The notes beneath the pieces were generated by a model. The model saw only the letters and a program-made list of their open reading frames with translations. It ran no database searches and had not been told where the DNA came from. Positions 1 to 12,201 of a stretch of DNA of 64,000 bases are shown in pieces. Each line of letters begins with the position of its first letter. Positions within the stretch are counted from its first letter, which is position 1. The DNA is from Liolophura sinensis (taxonomy: Eukaryota > Mollusca > Polyplacophora > Chitonida > Chitonidae), in contig NC_088296.1 of the NCBI RefSeq assembly GCF_032854445.1, forward strand, positions 9,028,706 to 9,092,705. The letters run 5' to 3'. A program made the position numbers and the translations under genes.

Positions 1-20
1 ATCACAAAAACTAATTGATT

Positions 21-291
21 CATTTTATGTCATTTAATTGGTGATTTAAGCTATACTCAGGAATATTTCACTGATACGACGACGGCCAGCATTATGGTGG
101 GTGAAAACCGGCCAAAACCCAGGGGCAAACCCACGACCATCCGCAGGTTGCTGATAGAACTTCCCACGTACGACCGGAGTGGAAGCCATCATGAGCTGGA
201 CTTGAACTCACAGCGACCGCATTGGTAGAAGACGCCTGGGTCATTACACTGGGCTAGCACGCAAACCAAATGAGCCACAGAGGCCCCTCTT
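21..291 (-). mobile_element. tRNA-derived SINE, full length (copy 1)
   Basis: On the minus strand it starts with a tRNA-like head (GGCTCATTTGGTTTGCGTGC as A box, GAGTTCAAGTCC as B box), followed by the conserved body and tail. The same insertion is present at 44357-44626, so it predates the duplication. Confidence 0.8.
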
Positions 292-484
292 ATCAGAAAA
301 AAAGTAGATTACATTAACACGGAATTGTCTGCTATGCCAAACGAAATCTGTAGATCCTGTTTTTCTCCAAAAAATATTAAAAATTATTTCATCTGGAAAA
401 ATCTTCCCGCCAATTTGCACACAATGTATTCTGATAGCTATGGACACACTCCACAATAACGCATTGAACTAGAGTGTATCTTAC

Positions 485-800
485 TTAAATCAAACGTGTC
501 AGCGCGGCATTGCAAGGGGTAGTCCACGTAAGCTTGCTTCTCCTCTGGGGGTAACCGGCCGAAACCCACTTCTACAGTCGCACGTTGTGCCATTACAGAA
601 TAGTTCTATGAAGCAATCTGAGTCACTCGTGCACGTATCCCCAAGGCGACCTTCGCCTATCACATTGCAGTCCGTCCCTGATGAGGACAGTTCCGTGTTT
701 TGGCCACATACGCAGTAACCGTCTGTTGTGTCGTTACATTCAACATTGAGTCCTGTACACTGGCCATTGTCCGTGCCACACCGCTCACCAAACGAAGACG
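485..800 (-). pseudogene. Copy 1 exon A (last of array), frameshifted
   Basis: Acceptor and donor are kept. The length is 316 instead of 315 because of one extra G in the run near 546-551, which shifts the frame after RPVTP. Upstream of that it encodes the normal 11 cysteines. A sequencing error in a G-run is an alternative to true decay. Confidence 0.75.
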
Positions 801-1046
801 CTGTACCAAACACAGAATACAAGCAAGATTATCACGGGTGTTCTCTGGGTAAACTCAACAGACTTCCATGCTCACTGCGTATGGAAAACAACTCCTACAT
901 GCTTTGATTTTTCATCCAGTTAATTAAATTATGCTATTGTTTTCTTTCTGCTTAAAAATAGCACTAAATGAATTAAACTTTTATTTAAATGAAAAATACA
1001 TTTAGAGGAAACACAAAACCTGGATTTGAATATACAATTAACTGAC

Positions 1047-1286
1047 CAGTTACGCAACCATTGTCGTTGTCATTTGAAACATATCCTATAACACACAGGC
1101 ATATTTGTCCATCACACTGTCTCTGTCGACAACTGGCTGACACTGGACATTGGGAATCGTCAGAGCACGAGGTAAATAAACTGGCTGGGACTAGTGTAAC
1201 GGTAGTCTGCACCTCTGTTGTCAGTGTGGGCGTTGTTGTTGCTGGGCTAGTTGTAGCTATAGGTGCTTCTGTTGTTGGGCAGAAAT
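1047..1286 (-). CDS. Copy 1 exon B, intact
   Basis: 240 bp, phase 1-1, acceptor CTTCAG, donor GTCAGT. Encodes FCPTTEAPIATTSPATTTP, then the 7-Cys module. Intact in itself, but its neighbours are frameshifted, so function is doubtful. Confidence 0.65.
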
Positions 1287-1641
1287 CTGAAGAATTGCAA
1301 AACGAAGAAGGAAATATATATATATATAGAAAAGCAATTACCACGCCACTGTTGTCCAGATTTTTGAAGCATCAGGGAGAATAACTCTTGCATGTACTTG
1401 GGGGCTTATTCCCTTGAGTTGACTTATGTGGAAGAACAGCGGACTCGCAGCACAGAAACCAGCAGAGAAAAATGTGCATCGACAAAAGAGGATAGATCCA
1501 CAAAAAATTACGTAATGCATCTATGTGCCAATTAATCTGGACAACTTCTAGATCTGGAAGGATATACCTCCTGGGTATACACAATATACTCTGACAACAG
1601 TGGCGACTCTGCACTATAACCCATGGAAACTAAGTGTATCT

Positions 1642-4600
1642 GAACACAGACCCCCATTACAACTTGCGTTCTTCAGTAGGGACGATTGTAGTTCTGTGTA
1701 TTTTAGGGTGTAAAGTCTTTTTTTGCTGCCAGCCTGCCGTTTTTAGTGTACAAGTGCATGCTTGGTATCAAAATGATGGAAATTGTCTAAGGTTTGGGCA
1801 GGTATGAGTTTTAATGGTGAAAGTTTGAAATTCTGGGCGAGAGGACACAAGGAGACAGGTGGTGATGAGGCTGCGAGTGACGTCCCCTTGGCTTTGCTAG
1901 GCACCCCTCCCAGCTGCCGGCATGTAAAGGTCCAGATTTTGACGGTCAACCTATATCAAGATTTTTTACAGCTTCTTTCTCTCAGGCTGGGCCAGGTATG
2001 CACCAAAGCTTATTGGCCTCGGAATGTTTGGGACTGAGCTACAGCGCTAAACGTTAACATTGTCGCTTATGGAAAACTAATGGGGGTCTGTGGCCTGATC
2101 TGTCCACTTGTGCCAGAACAATGTAATATGTCACTGTGTGCTCAGATTTGGCAGCAGCCTTATAATATTTGGTGGGTACATCTGCGATGTGGTTTGCATT
2201 GACATGGAACTTGATTGAGCAGTTTTAAAGCTTTTTAATTCTATATTTTCCCCACATATCCATTTTGTCTAAAAATCGGCTAAAACGCTCTGTGGTCAAG
2301 GGTAGTACAGGAGTATAAACAGACTGGAACAAACACAGACAATGTTTCATTGTTCCTGGTTTTTAAAATGTCTCTTTTGGGGCTGACATTTGATAAATAA
2401 TGCAAAATTTGAGTGCTGCGAGTGAAATTGGAGTATGTGGCTGATAGATAGGGTGGTGTGATTAAGGATGGTCAATAAGGCCTTCCATCCTCATATAAGG
2501 GCCCAGCCTCACACAGGTGGATAAAAACACATCAGCAGATTAATTTACTTGGCTAGAGTAGTAGAGAGGGCCAGTGTGGCATTTAATTTACAACCAAGTC
2601 AGGTTCCTCCCATGTGTGCCACCACACACTAGGTAAATGTGCTTCAAATCATCCTGCAGGTCACAAAACATTAAAAACAGGCATCTCTTGCTGAAAACAC
2701 TGTCTGCTGTTTTGGGCATAGACTTGAAGTGGACAAGGTAAATTTTCCTCTTTAAACTTAAAAATAAACCACTGTAGGCATGTAGTATATTCATTCCTCT
2801 GATAAGTTACATGTGCACTCACACAGTATGTGTGGCGTTGGAACAAAAATGATCAATTTCAAGTTTCTAGCATACATGTGAGTGTGATCTGTTGGAATAT
2901 TGCCCTTGTGAAAATGAGTCTCTGCCCCACCAGGTGTCTGTTTTTCCACCAGAACATAGTACGCTGTTCCTGCGACATCTCAAAGGAGTTTTTGTTTTAG
3001 TATGTGGCCCAGTTGTGGCATCCACCTCCCTGGCAACTGGGATTTTTTTTATGTTTCCAATGTCCTCACACACAAGTTAGAAATTAGACAGCTCATATGT
3101 CTTTCACATCCTAGTTTAATACCTATTGAGCTTTTGTCTTGGTTTCCCTCTTTAGATCTTGTCTCCCAAACATGGCGTCAGTGAACTTTGCCTGGTTTAT
3201 GCATATATTGAACTGGGATCTACCTAGGTGAGGTGGGGTCTGCTAGCCGTTCAGCTTCCTCAAAGCCTGAACCATTCGGATGCAGTCTTCCACTCCCTTG
3301 GCCGACCTAGAATCCCCGTCATTGGTCCGGTACTACACCATGACACATACCCCTCCGGCCCCCCCCCACCCCCCCCCCAACCGGGGAAACGTCACAGGTT
3401 TCTCATATATGTACGGACAGTTTGAATGTCCATTCCTGATGCCCACCCAGGAACACCCAGTGTGGAACCTGATTACGGATGTAATTTCTCACTGATTATT
3501 TGAGGATTTCTGTGTTGTTACAGGTTAAAAAGTATAGCTTTTCCCTCTTCTTGGGTCCCTTCAACATGTCTTGGAGGGTTGCCTTGCTGACTGTCTGAAT
3601 GACCAATGTGCATGTTACTGTGTGGCTTTATTTTTGTAAGTGGCAAATTCATATTTCTCCCCTCTACTTATCTCTTGTAGATAGCCAGTGTCACACTTTG
3701 GTGTTTGTTATGTGGAAAGTACTAATTTAGTCTGAGGCAACAACACAGGTGGTGGGATTCTTTTGCACTGTGAGTTGAGGTAAGCCAGGCCAACCAATGG
3801 CAGCCATGGGGGAGACGGGAAAAGGGGGGTAGTGTGTGTGTGTGGGGGGGGGGGAGTGGGTGATCTTTTAAAGGGTTTTATCATGTGAATCACTATGTAA
3901 AAGGGATACTAGTCTTTTCTTTAGCCCTATCCATGGAAACTCTGCCTATGAAGCATTTCTATATCAATTTGGATGCATATGTTTACTTTGATGGTGATCC
4001 AAAATGTACTTTTTCTGGAATTTTGAAACTGCGCTTGCTACCCACCTGTATCACTTTATGTCAAATTTTGCACAAAGTTGCTAAAAGGTATGTCCTATAT
4101 TTGCTAAGTGAATTGTCAGATAAATACCTGTCTTTTGATATATATTTTGACACTTTTGGCTTTTAAGTATTTTCTTAACACTGCTGTAAACAAGAAAATC
4201 TACTTGAAAATCCATAATTTTCTAAATGTTTGTCAATGAAAATGTAAAATACTTTGTCATTGGAATTTTTTCATTTTTCTTGCAGGTATACATACCAGCT
4301 TTCCAAAAACATTTGACCTGGTTAAGATATTTTCAACGGTATGTGCACTACAGAGCTTTGAACTTGGTGCTTGAGGACCGGACAAACAGACACATTTCCA
4401 AGATAGGGGTACCCCAAGTTAAATTCCTCCTACTGAAAAGTTTTTGCATGTATCAAGCTGTAACTTTATGTGTGAGGTTTAGAGGTAGTAAGCATTATGT
4501 GGTGCAAAAATGATTGATTTTAAAAAAAGTTGGCTGGTGTGATAGGACACAGACCCCCATTACAACTTGCGTTTTTCAGTAGGGACGATTGTAGTTCTGT

Positions 4601-4999
4601 GTATTTTAGGGTGTAAAGTCTTTTTTTGCTGCCAAGCCTGCCGTTTTTGGTGTACAAGTGCATGCTTGGTATCAAAATGATGGAAATTGTCTAAGCTTTG
4701 GGCAGGTATGAGTTTTAATGGTGAAAGTTTGAAATTCTGGGCGAGAGGACACAAGGAGACAGGTGGTGATGAGGCTGCGAGTGACGTCCCCTTGGCGTTG
4801 CTAGGCACCCCTCCCAGCTGCCGGCATGTAAAGGTCCAGATTTTGACGGTCAACCTATGTCAAGATTTTTACAGCTTCTTTCTCTCAGGCTGGGCCAGGT
4901 ATGCACCAAAGCTTATTGGCCTCGGAATGTTTGGGACTGAGCTACAGCACTAAACGTTAACATTGTCCGCTTATGGAAAACTAATGGGGGTCTGTGGCC
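1642..4999. mobile_element. Composite insertion: two 450-bp direct repeats flanking 2.45 kb
   Basis: Copies at 1645-2092 and 4548-4996 are nearly identical and in direct orientation. Each begins CACAGACCCCCATTA and ends with its inverse TAATGGGGGTCTGTG. The whole block is flanked by ATCT (1638-1641 and 5000-5003). Homologous introns elsewhere, such as around 6133-6143, give the empty site. The internal part (2093-4547) has no frame above about 95 codons and no recognised transposase, so it is non-autonomous. It is either two TIR elements acting as a composite or an LTR-like element with unusually long inverted ends. Confidence 0.65.
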
Positions 5000-5006
5000 A
5001 TCTTAC

Positions 5007-5328
5007 TTAAATTAAACGTGTCTGGCGGCATTGCAAAGGGTAGTCCACGTAAGCTTGCTTCTCCTCTGGGGTAAACCGGCCGAAACCCACTTCTACAGTC
5101 GCACGTTGTGCCATTACAGAATAGTTCTATGAAGCAATCTGAGTCACTCGTGCACGTATCCCCCAAGGCCGACCTTCGCCTATCACATTGCAGTCCGTCC
5201 CCTGATGAGGACAGTTCCCCGTGTTTTGGCCACATACGCAGTAAACCGTCTGTTGTGTCGTTACATTCAACATGGAGTCCTGTACACTGGCCATTTGTCT
5301 GTGCCACACCGCTCACCAAACGAAGACG
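5007..5328 (-). pseudogene. Copy 1 exon A, several indels
   Basis: 322 bp instead of 315. Clear nucleotide match to array A exons over the whole length, but several single-base insertions break the frame. Splice sites are kept. The 3.36-kb composite element lies directly beside its donor. Confidence 0.75.
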
Positions 5329-5548
5329 CTGTACCAAACACAGAAAACAAGCAAGATCACCGCGGGTGTTTTACCGTGAACTCAACACACTTCCGTGCAC
5401 ACTGTGTATAGAGAAGAACTTCTACATGCTTTGCTCTTTCACTCAGTTAATTAAATTATGCTGTTGTTTTTTTTTTGTTTAGAAATAGCATTAAATGAGT
5501 GAAAAAAAAGGAAACAAAAAAACTGAATTGGAAGATATAGTAACTGAC

Positions 5549-5789
5549 CAGTTAAGCAACCATTGTCGTTGTCATTTGGAACATATCCTATAAACACACA
5601 GGCATATTTGTCCATCACACTCTCTCTGTCGGCAACTGGCTGGACACCGGACATTGGGAATCGTCTGAGCACGAGGTAAATAAACTGGCTGGACTAGTGT
5701 AACGGTAGTCTGCACCTCTGTTGTCAGTGTGGGCGTTGCTGTTGCTGCTCTAGTTGTAGTTGTAGGCGTTTCTGTTGTTGGGCAGAAAT
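5549..5789 (-). pseudogene. Copy 1 exon B, frameshifted
   Basis: 241 bp instead of 240. Extra bases in the CTATAAACAC and CTGGCTGGACAC segments and a loss near GGCTGGACTAG disrupt the frame. The acceptor is GTTTAG rather than CTTCAG. Confidence 0.72.
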
Positions 5790-6142
5790 CTAAACAATTG
5801 CAAAACGAAGAAGGAAATATATATATAGAAAAGCAATTACCACGCCACTGCTGTCCAAATTTTTGAAGCATCAGGGAGAATAACTCTTGCATGTACTTGG
5901 GGACTTATTTCCCTTGAGTTGGACATGTGGAAGAACAGCGGACTCGCAGCACAGAAACCAGCAGAGAAAAATGTGCATCGATAAAGAGGATAGTTCCAAG
6001 AAAAATTACGTAATGCATCTATGTGCCAATTAATATGGGCAATTTCTAGATCTGGAAGGATTTACATCCTAGGTACACACAATATACTCTGACAACAGTG
6101 GCGGGTCTGCACTATAACCCATGGAAACTAAGTGTATCTTAC

Positions 6143-6457
6143 TTAAATCAAACGTATCTGGGCGGCATTGCAAAGGGTAGTCCACGTAAGCTTGCTTCTC
6201 TTCTGGGGTAACCGGCCGAAACCCACTTCTACAGTCGCACGTTGTGCCATTACAGAATAGTTCTATGAAGCAATCTGAGTCACTCGTGCACGTATCCCCA
6301 AGGCGACCTTCGCCTATCACATTGCAGTCCGTCCTTGATGAGGACAGTTCCGTGTTTTGGCCACATACGCAGTAACCGTCTGTTGTGTCGTTACATTCAA
6401 CATGGAGTCCTGTACACTGGCCATTGTCTGTGCCACACCGCTCACCAAACGAAAACG
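6143..6457 (-). CDS. Copy 1 exon A, intact (first A of this copy)
   Basis: 315 bp, phase 1-1, 12 cysteines, AFSFGERCG start. Matches unit 1 of copy 2 in position just downstream of B'. Intact in itself; whether copy 1 is expressed is unknown. Confidence 0.65.
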
Positions 6458-6658
6458 CTGTACCGAACACAGAAATCAAGCAAGATTATCACGGGTGTTC
6501 TCTTCGTTAACTCAACACACTTCCGTGCACACTGCGTACAGAGAAGAACTTTTACAATGCTTTGCTCTTTCACGCAGTTCTTTTTTGTTTAGAAATAGCA
6601 CTAAATGAGTGAAAAAAAAGGAAACACAAAAACTGAATTGGAAGATATAGTAACTAAC

Positions 6659-6822
6659 CAGTTAAGCAACCATTGTCGTTGTCCATTTGGAACATATCCT
6701 ATAACACACAGGCATATTTGTCCATCACACTCTCTCTGTCGACAAGTTTGCTGACTCGGGGCATTCTGAATCGTCAGTGCAGGAAGCAAATAACCCAACA
6801 GACAGCGGTGTTGTTGTTGTTT
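6659..6822 (-). pseudogene. Copy 1 exon B', frameshifted
   Basis: 164 bp instead of 162. Extra bases in TTGTCCATTTGG and in GACAAGTTTGCTG break the frame. The donor is GTTAGT. Position and flanks match 59166-59327. Confidence 0.72.
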
Positions 6823-9121
6823 CTAAATCAAGAAAACACACTATATTTTTTATTTTCACACGGTATGCTCAAGATTATTTCTTTCATACTAGAGCAGCGA
6901 GCAATGACTTCTGAAAAGTAACTAATTCAAGCTAATCTTCTTTAACCTAATGACAGATTTGTTGATGAAATATGACATTTGTTCTCCGTCTGGAGAACAA
7001 ATGAATCTGCATGATCTATGCTACATCTTATTGTGCTTTACTACTGGGAGAGTGTAACGCGTACAATTTTGTCTCTGAAGAGATCTGTCAAACAACGTTT
7101 TCGGTTGGACGCTCTGAAAGTAGTTAGTATATCCCTTGAAAATCTACATGTTAGAGCTAGAGGTTAATCACAAGCAACTTTGGGATGATAGAGTCAAGTC
7201 TTTGTTATGATGAAAACCCTACTGAACTAGCAGTCGTGTTACATTTTTGAAACTTGTTTGTGTTTACATTCTGCTGCCTGATGTCCACCAGTCGCTGTAG
7301 AATGTTCCACGAACCTAATCTTCTGGCGATATCAAGGGAGTTAATGCATTTATGGCTCTATACAAGTATGTCTGTGCATTTTAATGTACATGTAATAGTT
7401 TTGTAGACTGCATTTATTCAGTGTTAGAGGCAATTTTTCTGGGTTGTAAAAATTTGAAAGAAAAACCCAAACAATATTTCGTCTATTATACACTTCACTG
7501 TAGTATTTCTTTTTTCTTCTATTTTGTCGCACTTTAAAGTAGATATTTACACCCTGTAAATAGTATTACGGGATAATTCAGTCCATACTCTTTGGGGGAA
7601 CTTTAAATTACCGGCATTCTTGATGGAAATTTGCTCTGACATTGTAGTTTTCAGACTTGTAGACTACAGGTAAGGAAATTAAACGAACGTTTACTAACGT
7701 ACAAGAAATACAGACTAAATGTGAACTGCTAAATTTTCTTGGCCTAATAAACCATTTAAACCACCCTTTTGAGTTGCTCTTATTATATTATTAATTGAAA
7801 GTCCACGATATATTGACGTTTCTCCTTTTTTGTAATTTGCGCAATGCCTAATAAATTGATTTTCCATTTCATCAGAATATGTCATAAAGCTACCATTTCA
7901 GAAGGGCTTTCGTGTCTTAATTTACTTCTGCTAACAATATAAACATCTTAGCACCACTCAGGTTTGGCCACTTCACGTGGTACCAATATCAAGTCTGACC
8001 CATGGGACTAATACACGGTGACGTCGATTCCTGCCATGGCTTCATCGCTTTCAGACAAGGGGAGTGTTAATCAATGAATTTTAAATACTGGCAGGCAAAT
8101 AAGAAGGAATCTCTTCTTGTAAAATCTTCAGTGTGATTTTCAGTGTGTGTGCCGCGTGTGACATAGCAGATTGTGTGTACCCAATGCATGGCAGGTACAA
8201 GTAAAGGCATGGACCACTTGATTTTCCTTCATCCATAAAATGCGCCCGGGCGAGTGCAAATGAGGGGTAAAAGCTCCAAAAAACAAACAAAAAAAAAAAA
8301 AAGCAAGTGCGAGTGAAAATTACGAAAGATCGAGGGCGGTAAAAATAGCACTTTTCATCTCGCGCTATTCTTTAGTATTTTTGGCTTCTAAATTCATCTC
8401 GCTCTTCGTCTAAGTAATAATCAGACAGAACAAAAAGCACGCATTGCCTCTATCTGCTTCAAAATAGTTGCCCACTTTACCACGTCTCTCTGCCATTCTG
8501 TGCAGTTCTTACATGTATAAAATCACCTATTATAGAATATATCTATAAACCCAGATACAGGCGCATAAGACATGTGCATGTAAGCAATACGACGCAGAAG
8601 ACCACGGCAGAAGTCGCTCGAGCATGGCACGTGTATTATTGAACCTTTATCTGTACATGGCACAGGCTAGGACTTAATACCTCGCGTGCAACGCCCACTA
8701 TTCAGCTATTGGGCTGAGCGCCATCATGAATTCACCGCTCCCCATGACCACGCAGTGTCCAATCTTTTCATGTATATACAATTCAAAGCAGTAGAATACA
8801 TAGCTTTTCCTTGTTATAAATTTGAAAATACAGATTGTATTAATGTCAGTGAATAATTGTCAAAACACGTTCAATGCCGAGCACATGCGTTTTGCATGAC
8901 AGAAGGACCTGGCACAGTTTTAGTGAGATTTCGGCCCACACCGTGATATTAATGCGCAAGATGACTTCACCCCCCCCCCCCCCCCCACCCATAAGGTAGA
9001 CAGATAATCACTCTAGCAGCAACAACTCTCCAGACAATGTAATATTCATTCATCGCCTCGCATATTGTGCAGTTTAACAGGGACATGGGCTCGATATACA
9101 TAACAAACCCCACGCTAAAAT
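6823..9121. other. Copy 1 upstream flank, no gene seen
   Basis: Aligns to 59328-63124 apart from the copy 2 insertions. Several blocks are strongly conserved (for example about 7617-7680 with 60117-60180), but no open frame is shared by both copies. It may contain the promoter or first exon. Confidence 0.6.
8969..8990. repeat. Poly-C tract
   Basis: About 18 C with one A near its end. Copy 2 has a short CACCTCTATAAGG at this point (62996-63008), so the homopolymer expanded in copy 1 only. Other C/G runs are at 3359-3378, 3845-3852 and 19910-19930. Confidence 0.8.
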
Positions 9122-9321
9122 NNNNNNNNNNNNNNNNNNNNNNNNNNNNNNNNNNNNNNNNNNNNNNNNNNNNNNNNNNNNNNNNNNNNNNNNNNNNNNN
9201 NNNNNNNNNNNNNNNNNNNNNNNNNNNNNNNNNNNNNNNNNNNNNNNNNNNNNNNNNNNNNNNNNNNNNNNNNNNNNNNNNNNNNNNNNNNNNNNNNNNN
9301 NNNNNNNNNNNNNNNNNNNNN
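9122..9321. other. Assembly gap, 200 N
   Basis: Exactly 200 undetermined bases, probably a placeholder. The aligned interval in copy 2 (about 63125-63790) suggests the true missing sequence is nearer 670 bp. Confidence 0.95.
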
Positions 9322-10551
9322 CTAACAAATTAGTTTTAATGTAAATCTGTTGTTCATATCTAGTGAGCACATTCTTTTAATCTTAATTTTGACAATATAA
9401 AGGAATATATTATAAATATAGAGATGCTTAACACATTGGAATAAACATTTTTTCAGATGGACCGTCCAAATTTCAGCGCAAATACATTTCTCAGAATGAG
9501 ACACGTCATTATTTAATACTGAATTACGAAGAGACGATATATACTAAGAGATGGTCCAAATGCCCACCATACATACATTTCTCCTTACAGAAAAATCGGG
9601 GACAATATGCAAATATAGCCAATGACGTACATACATACATATACCTTTCTTCATAGATGTCTGACAGGAAAAAAAATGATGAAAAAACTTCGTGTTTCAC
9701 ACTTGGTAAAAATCAAAAGAAAACCACAAACATCACCCCTTCTGTTCAAACAAGGAAAAGTACGTTTTTTTCTGAGCGGTTTTCGCACGAGTGGCAAAAC
9801 GTCAGACAATTTCAGACAATAAAACGCGTTGGCATAACACTTTGGTTATTATGTCTCCGTCTAGCTTGAATGTATTACTGTTTGGAACATGTTTACGGTG
9901 AATTATAGGTTGCACGATGTAAGAAATCACCGTCAACGGACTGTCATGTGGTCTCTATATGCACAAGCGGATGAATGCGTGACCAATTTCACGCCTTCAT
10001 AGCTCACGGCTCTGTTGTTGATGTGTAGTTCCTCTTTTGTTGGGTATTTGCCCAGCAGTCAAAATATTTATCACCATATAGACGTATATGGTATATTTAG
10101 GCCATTGCGCGATGGCCTAAAGTGATGACACGATGGAACAAAGCATTGGTGCGATGGCACAAGGTGACGAAACGAAGCGATGTTTCTCTGGCAAGGTGGC
10201 GATGTTCAGTGTGCCATCAATTTAAATCACCGTCTCATGGTCCCATCGCATTTTGTCATTGTCGGGCCACACCACGATGCGCGATGATGCACTAAACCGG
10301 CTTCCATACGATCAGTGCAAGCACTGATTTTAGGGAAAACAATCGCATGTGTGATACATTAATATTCAAAGCCAGGGCAGTCGTCATATGACTGAAAAAT
10401 TGTTACACGGAAAGACGACGTTAAACCTCAAGCATACACTTAGAGGCCAGGAAGCGAGGAAAACAATACGACTTTGTAATGCTGGATCCGAAATCACAAA
10501 GCGTGAGAACCCCCCGCGATCATCTGACTTCTTTTCTTGTTGGTGATACAG

Positions 10552-10665
10552 CGTCTTCGTGTGATGAACGGCATGGCACGGACAATGGGTAGTGTACAGG
10601 ATTAAATGTTGAATGTAACGACACAACAGACGGTTACTCCTTATGTAGCCTAAACACTAAACTGT
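10552..10665 (+). pseudogene. Antisense-oriented relic of exon A
   Basis: On the plus strand, after TGATACAG, about 110 bases match the 5' part of exon A: the CGTCTTCG start, ACGGACAATGG, then a long match through GAATGTAACGACACAACAGA and CGGTTACT. The frame has an early TAG, and homology fades near 10665. It lies in the opposite orientation to both gene copies, so a further inverted copy or a transposed fragment once existed here. Confidence 0.75.
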
Positions 10666-11354
10666 GTAAAATCCCACACTCTCATTGCTTACAAGGTCTT
10701 GGTTAACCTGAATGTTGTTTGATACCATTTAATGTTTATATGATGGCAGCAGGAGCGTCCAGGATAAACCAATGGCTTTTGGCGAATAATGTGCAAATAT
10801 TAACAAACGCACTAGTGAAAAACACTGGCCTAACACTGCGCAAAACGATCCCGTAAGCTTCGTCTTGACACCAAAGCCCAGCATACTTTGAGAGCTGTGT
10901 CTGAGATCGGATTGAACGCGCGCCACATAGGCACTGATATGCATGCAACTAAACATTTTAACTCGGCCACTGTCACATAAATCAAACATGCAGATATTCA
11001 CACCAGTAGCCGTGATCTGGACAAAGAATCGATATTTAAAAACGGAACTTACCACATTTCGCCACAAGTGTGAGCGCCATGAAAACTAGTGCTGTATAAG
11101 AGCTAAAAAGCAGCTGGTGTTAGGGTCACCTGGAATCAAGACGTAACGAATCAGTTGTTAAGAAACTGAGTGAAGAAGGTTTAATAAGTGACTTACATAA
11201 TAGCTGTATTCTTTTTTTGTACCGTTTAGAGGTGATCATTTATAAGTTATAACAGACATTTACATACCACCCGTCACCAAAATGGACGCACCGCGCCAGT
11301 AATCGCAAAGAATTTAGGATTCACTGGTAGGCTTTAGCGGGCTTAGGCTGTTAA

Positions 11355-11433
11355 AGCACTGGTTTGTAAGTGTACAGTGCTGTCAGGTGGTTAAATGAGA
11401 CGGTTAAATCGCTACCTCAGACGATTTAACCGT
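11355..11433. other. Double inverted repeat
   Basis: A 7-bp pair (AGCACTG 11355-11361, CAGTGCT 11375-11381) followed by a perfect 12-bp pair (ACGGTTAAATCG 11400-11411, CGATTTAACCGT 11422-11433). The GGTTAA motif recurs around it. Possibly an end of a decayed mobile element. Confidence 0.6.
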
Positions 11434-12201
11434 TGGTTAAGGTGTTTACAGCGCAGGCTACGATGGTTAAGGATCTACAAACCTATGAAACAGGGAATTC
11501 GAGGTAAAGCCCTTTGTTTTCGGTTTCCGACTTTACTTCAAAGGGTATGTTGGTAGCTGTGAAAGATTGAGGACATCCCACTTTCGTACATGTATACACC
11601 TTACCGCCGTGATATAACCGGACATCATTGTCTACGGCCATAAACACTTATAAAATAGATGAAAAGTAATAAGTAAATGAATAAAAAAGAAATAAATAAA
11701 CAAATAACAAAACAGAAAAAAAAACATTTTCAGTTTTACGGATATATAAAGCTAAAGTGCTAAACCCTTGAACTTTCAATAAGGTGGGTTTTTTTTGGAC
11801 TCACGCACATTTTACCACTGCTGTCACGTTTTGAAATCGGGAAAACCTGTAGTACCTCGTTGACGCTAACTATTTTGGCCAGGTATCAGAAAAGAAAATA
11901 GTTTGACGTAAAACGACAACCGCGGAAGTGAAGAGAACTGGATGTGAACATCCAGCTGCTGGGCCAGTCACTTGTGGTGATACGGCGATTTACAATTTTA
12001 GAATTTACAAGCGTAAGACTTTTATCAAATGAGAATATCATACACTATTAAAACCAGTAGGGGATATTACAGTGCAGTTTATTTCAGGCAAACTAGTAGT
12101 AGCGCTATTGGGGCAGTGCCAGGATTATCGTTGTGATTCACTAAAACAGAATTTCACCTGGTTTATTTTTTTAGAAACGGTATATTTCAGAATATATGAT
12201 A

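Larger units (their letters stand above)
1..9525. repeat. Segmental duplication, copy 1 (diverged; continues beyond the window start)
   Basis: Same order and orientation as 44340-64000: SINE at 21-291, exon A 485-800, B 1047-1286, then A, B, A, B' and the 5' flank. It holds three A exons instead of twelve and several frameshifts. The gene's 3' half would lie before position 1. It could be a tandem paralogue or, less likely given the divergence, a misplaced haplotype. Confidence 0.85.
9526..12201. other. Intergenic; exon A relic and hairpins only
   Basis: Apart from the relic at 10552 and the inverted repeats at 11355-11433, there is a stretch at about 10100-10300 with repeated GCGATGGCA-like words in both orientations (a degenerate inverted repeat). 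No coding sequence supported. Confidence 0.55.

Noticed and set aside
1743-2037. Frames in the 450-bp element (also 4560-4953)
   Set aside because: Present on both strands in both element copies without transposase motifs; the element appears non-coding.
9067-9370. Frames running through the N gap
   Set aside because: Artefacts of undetermined bases.
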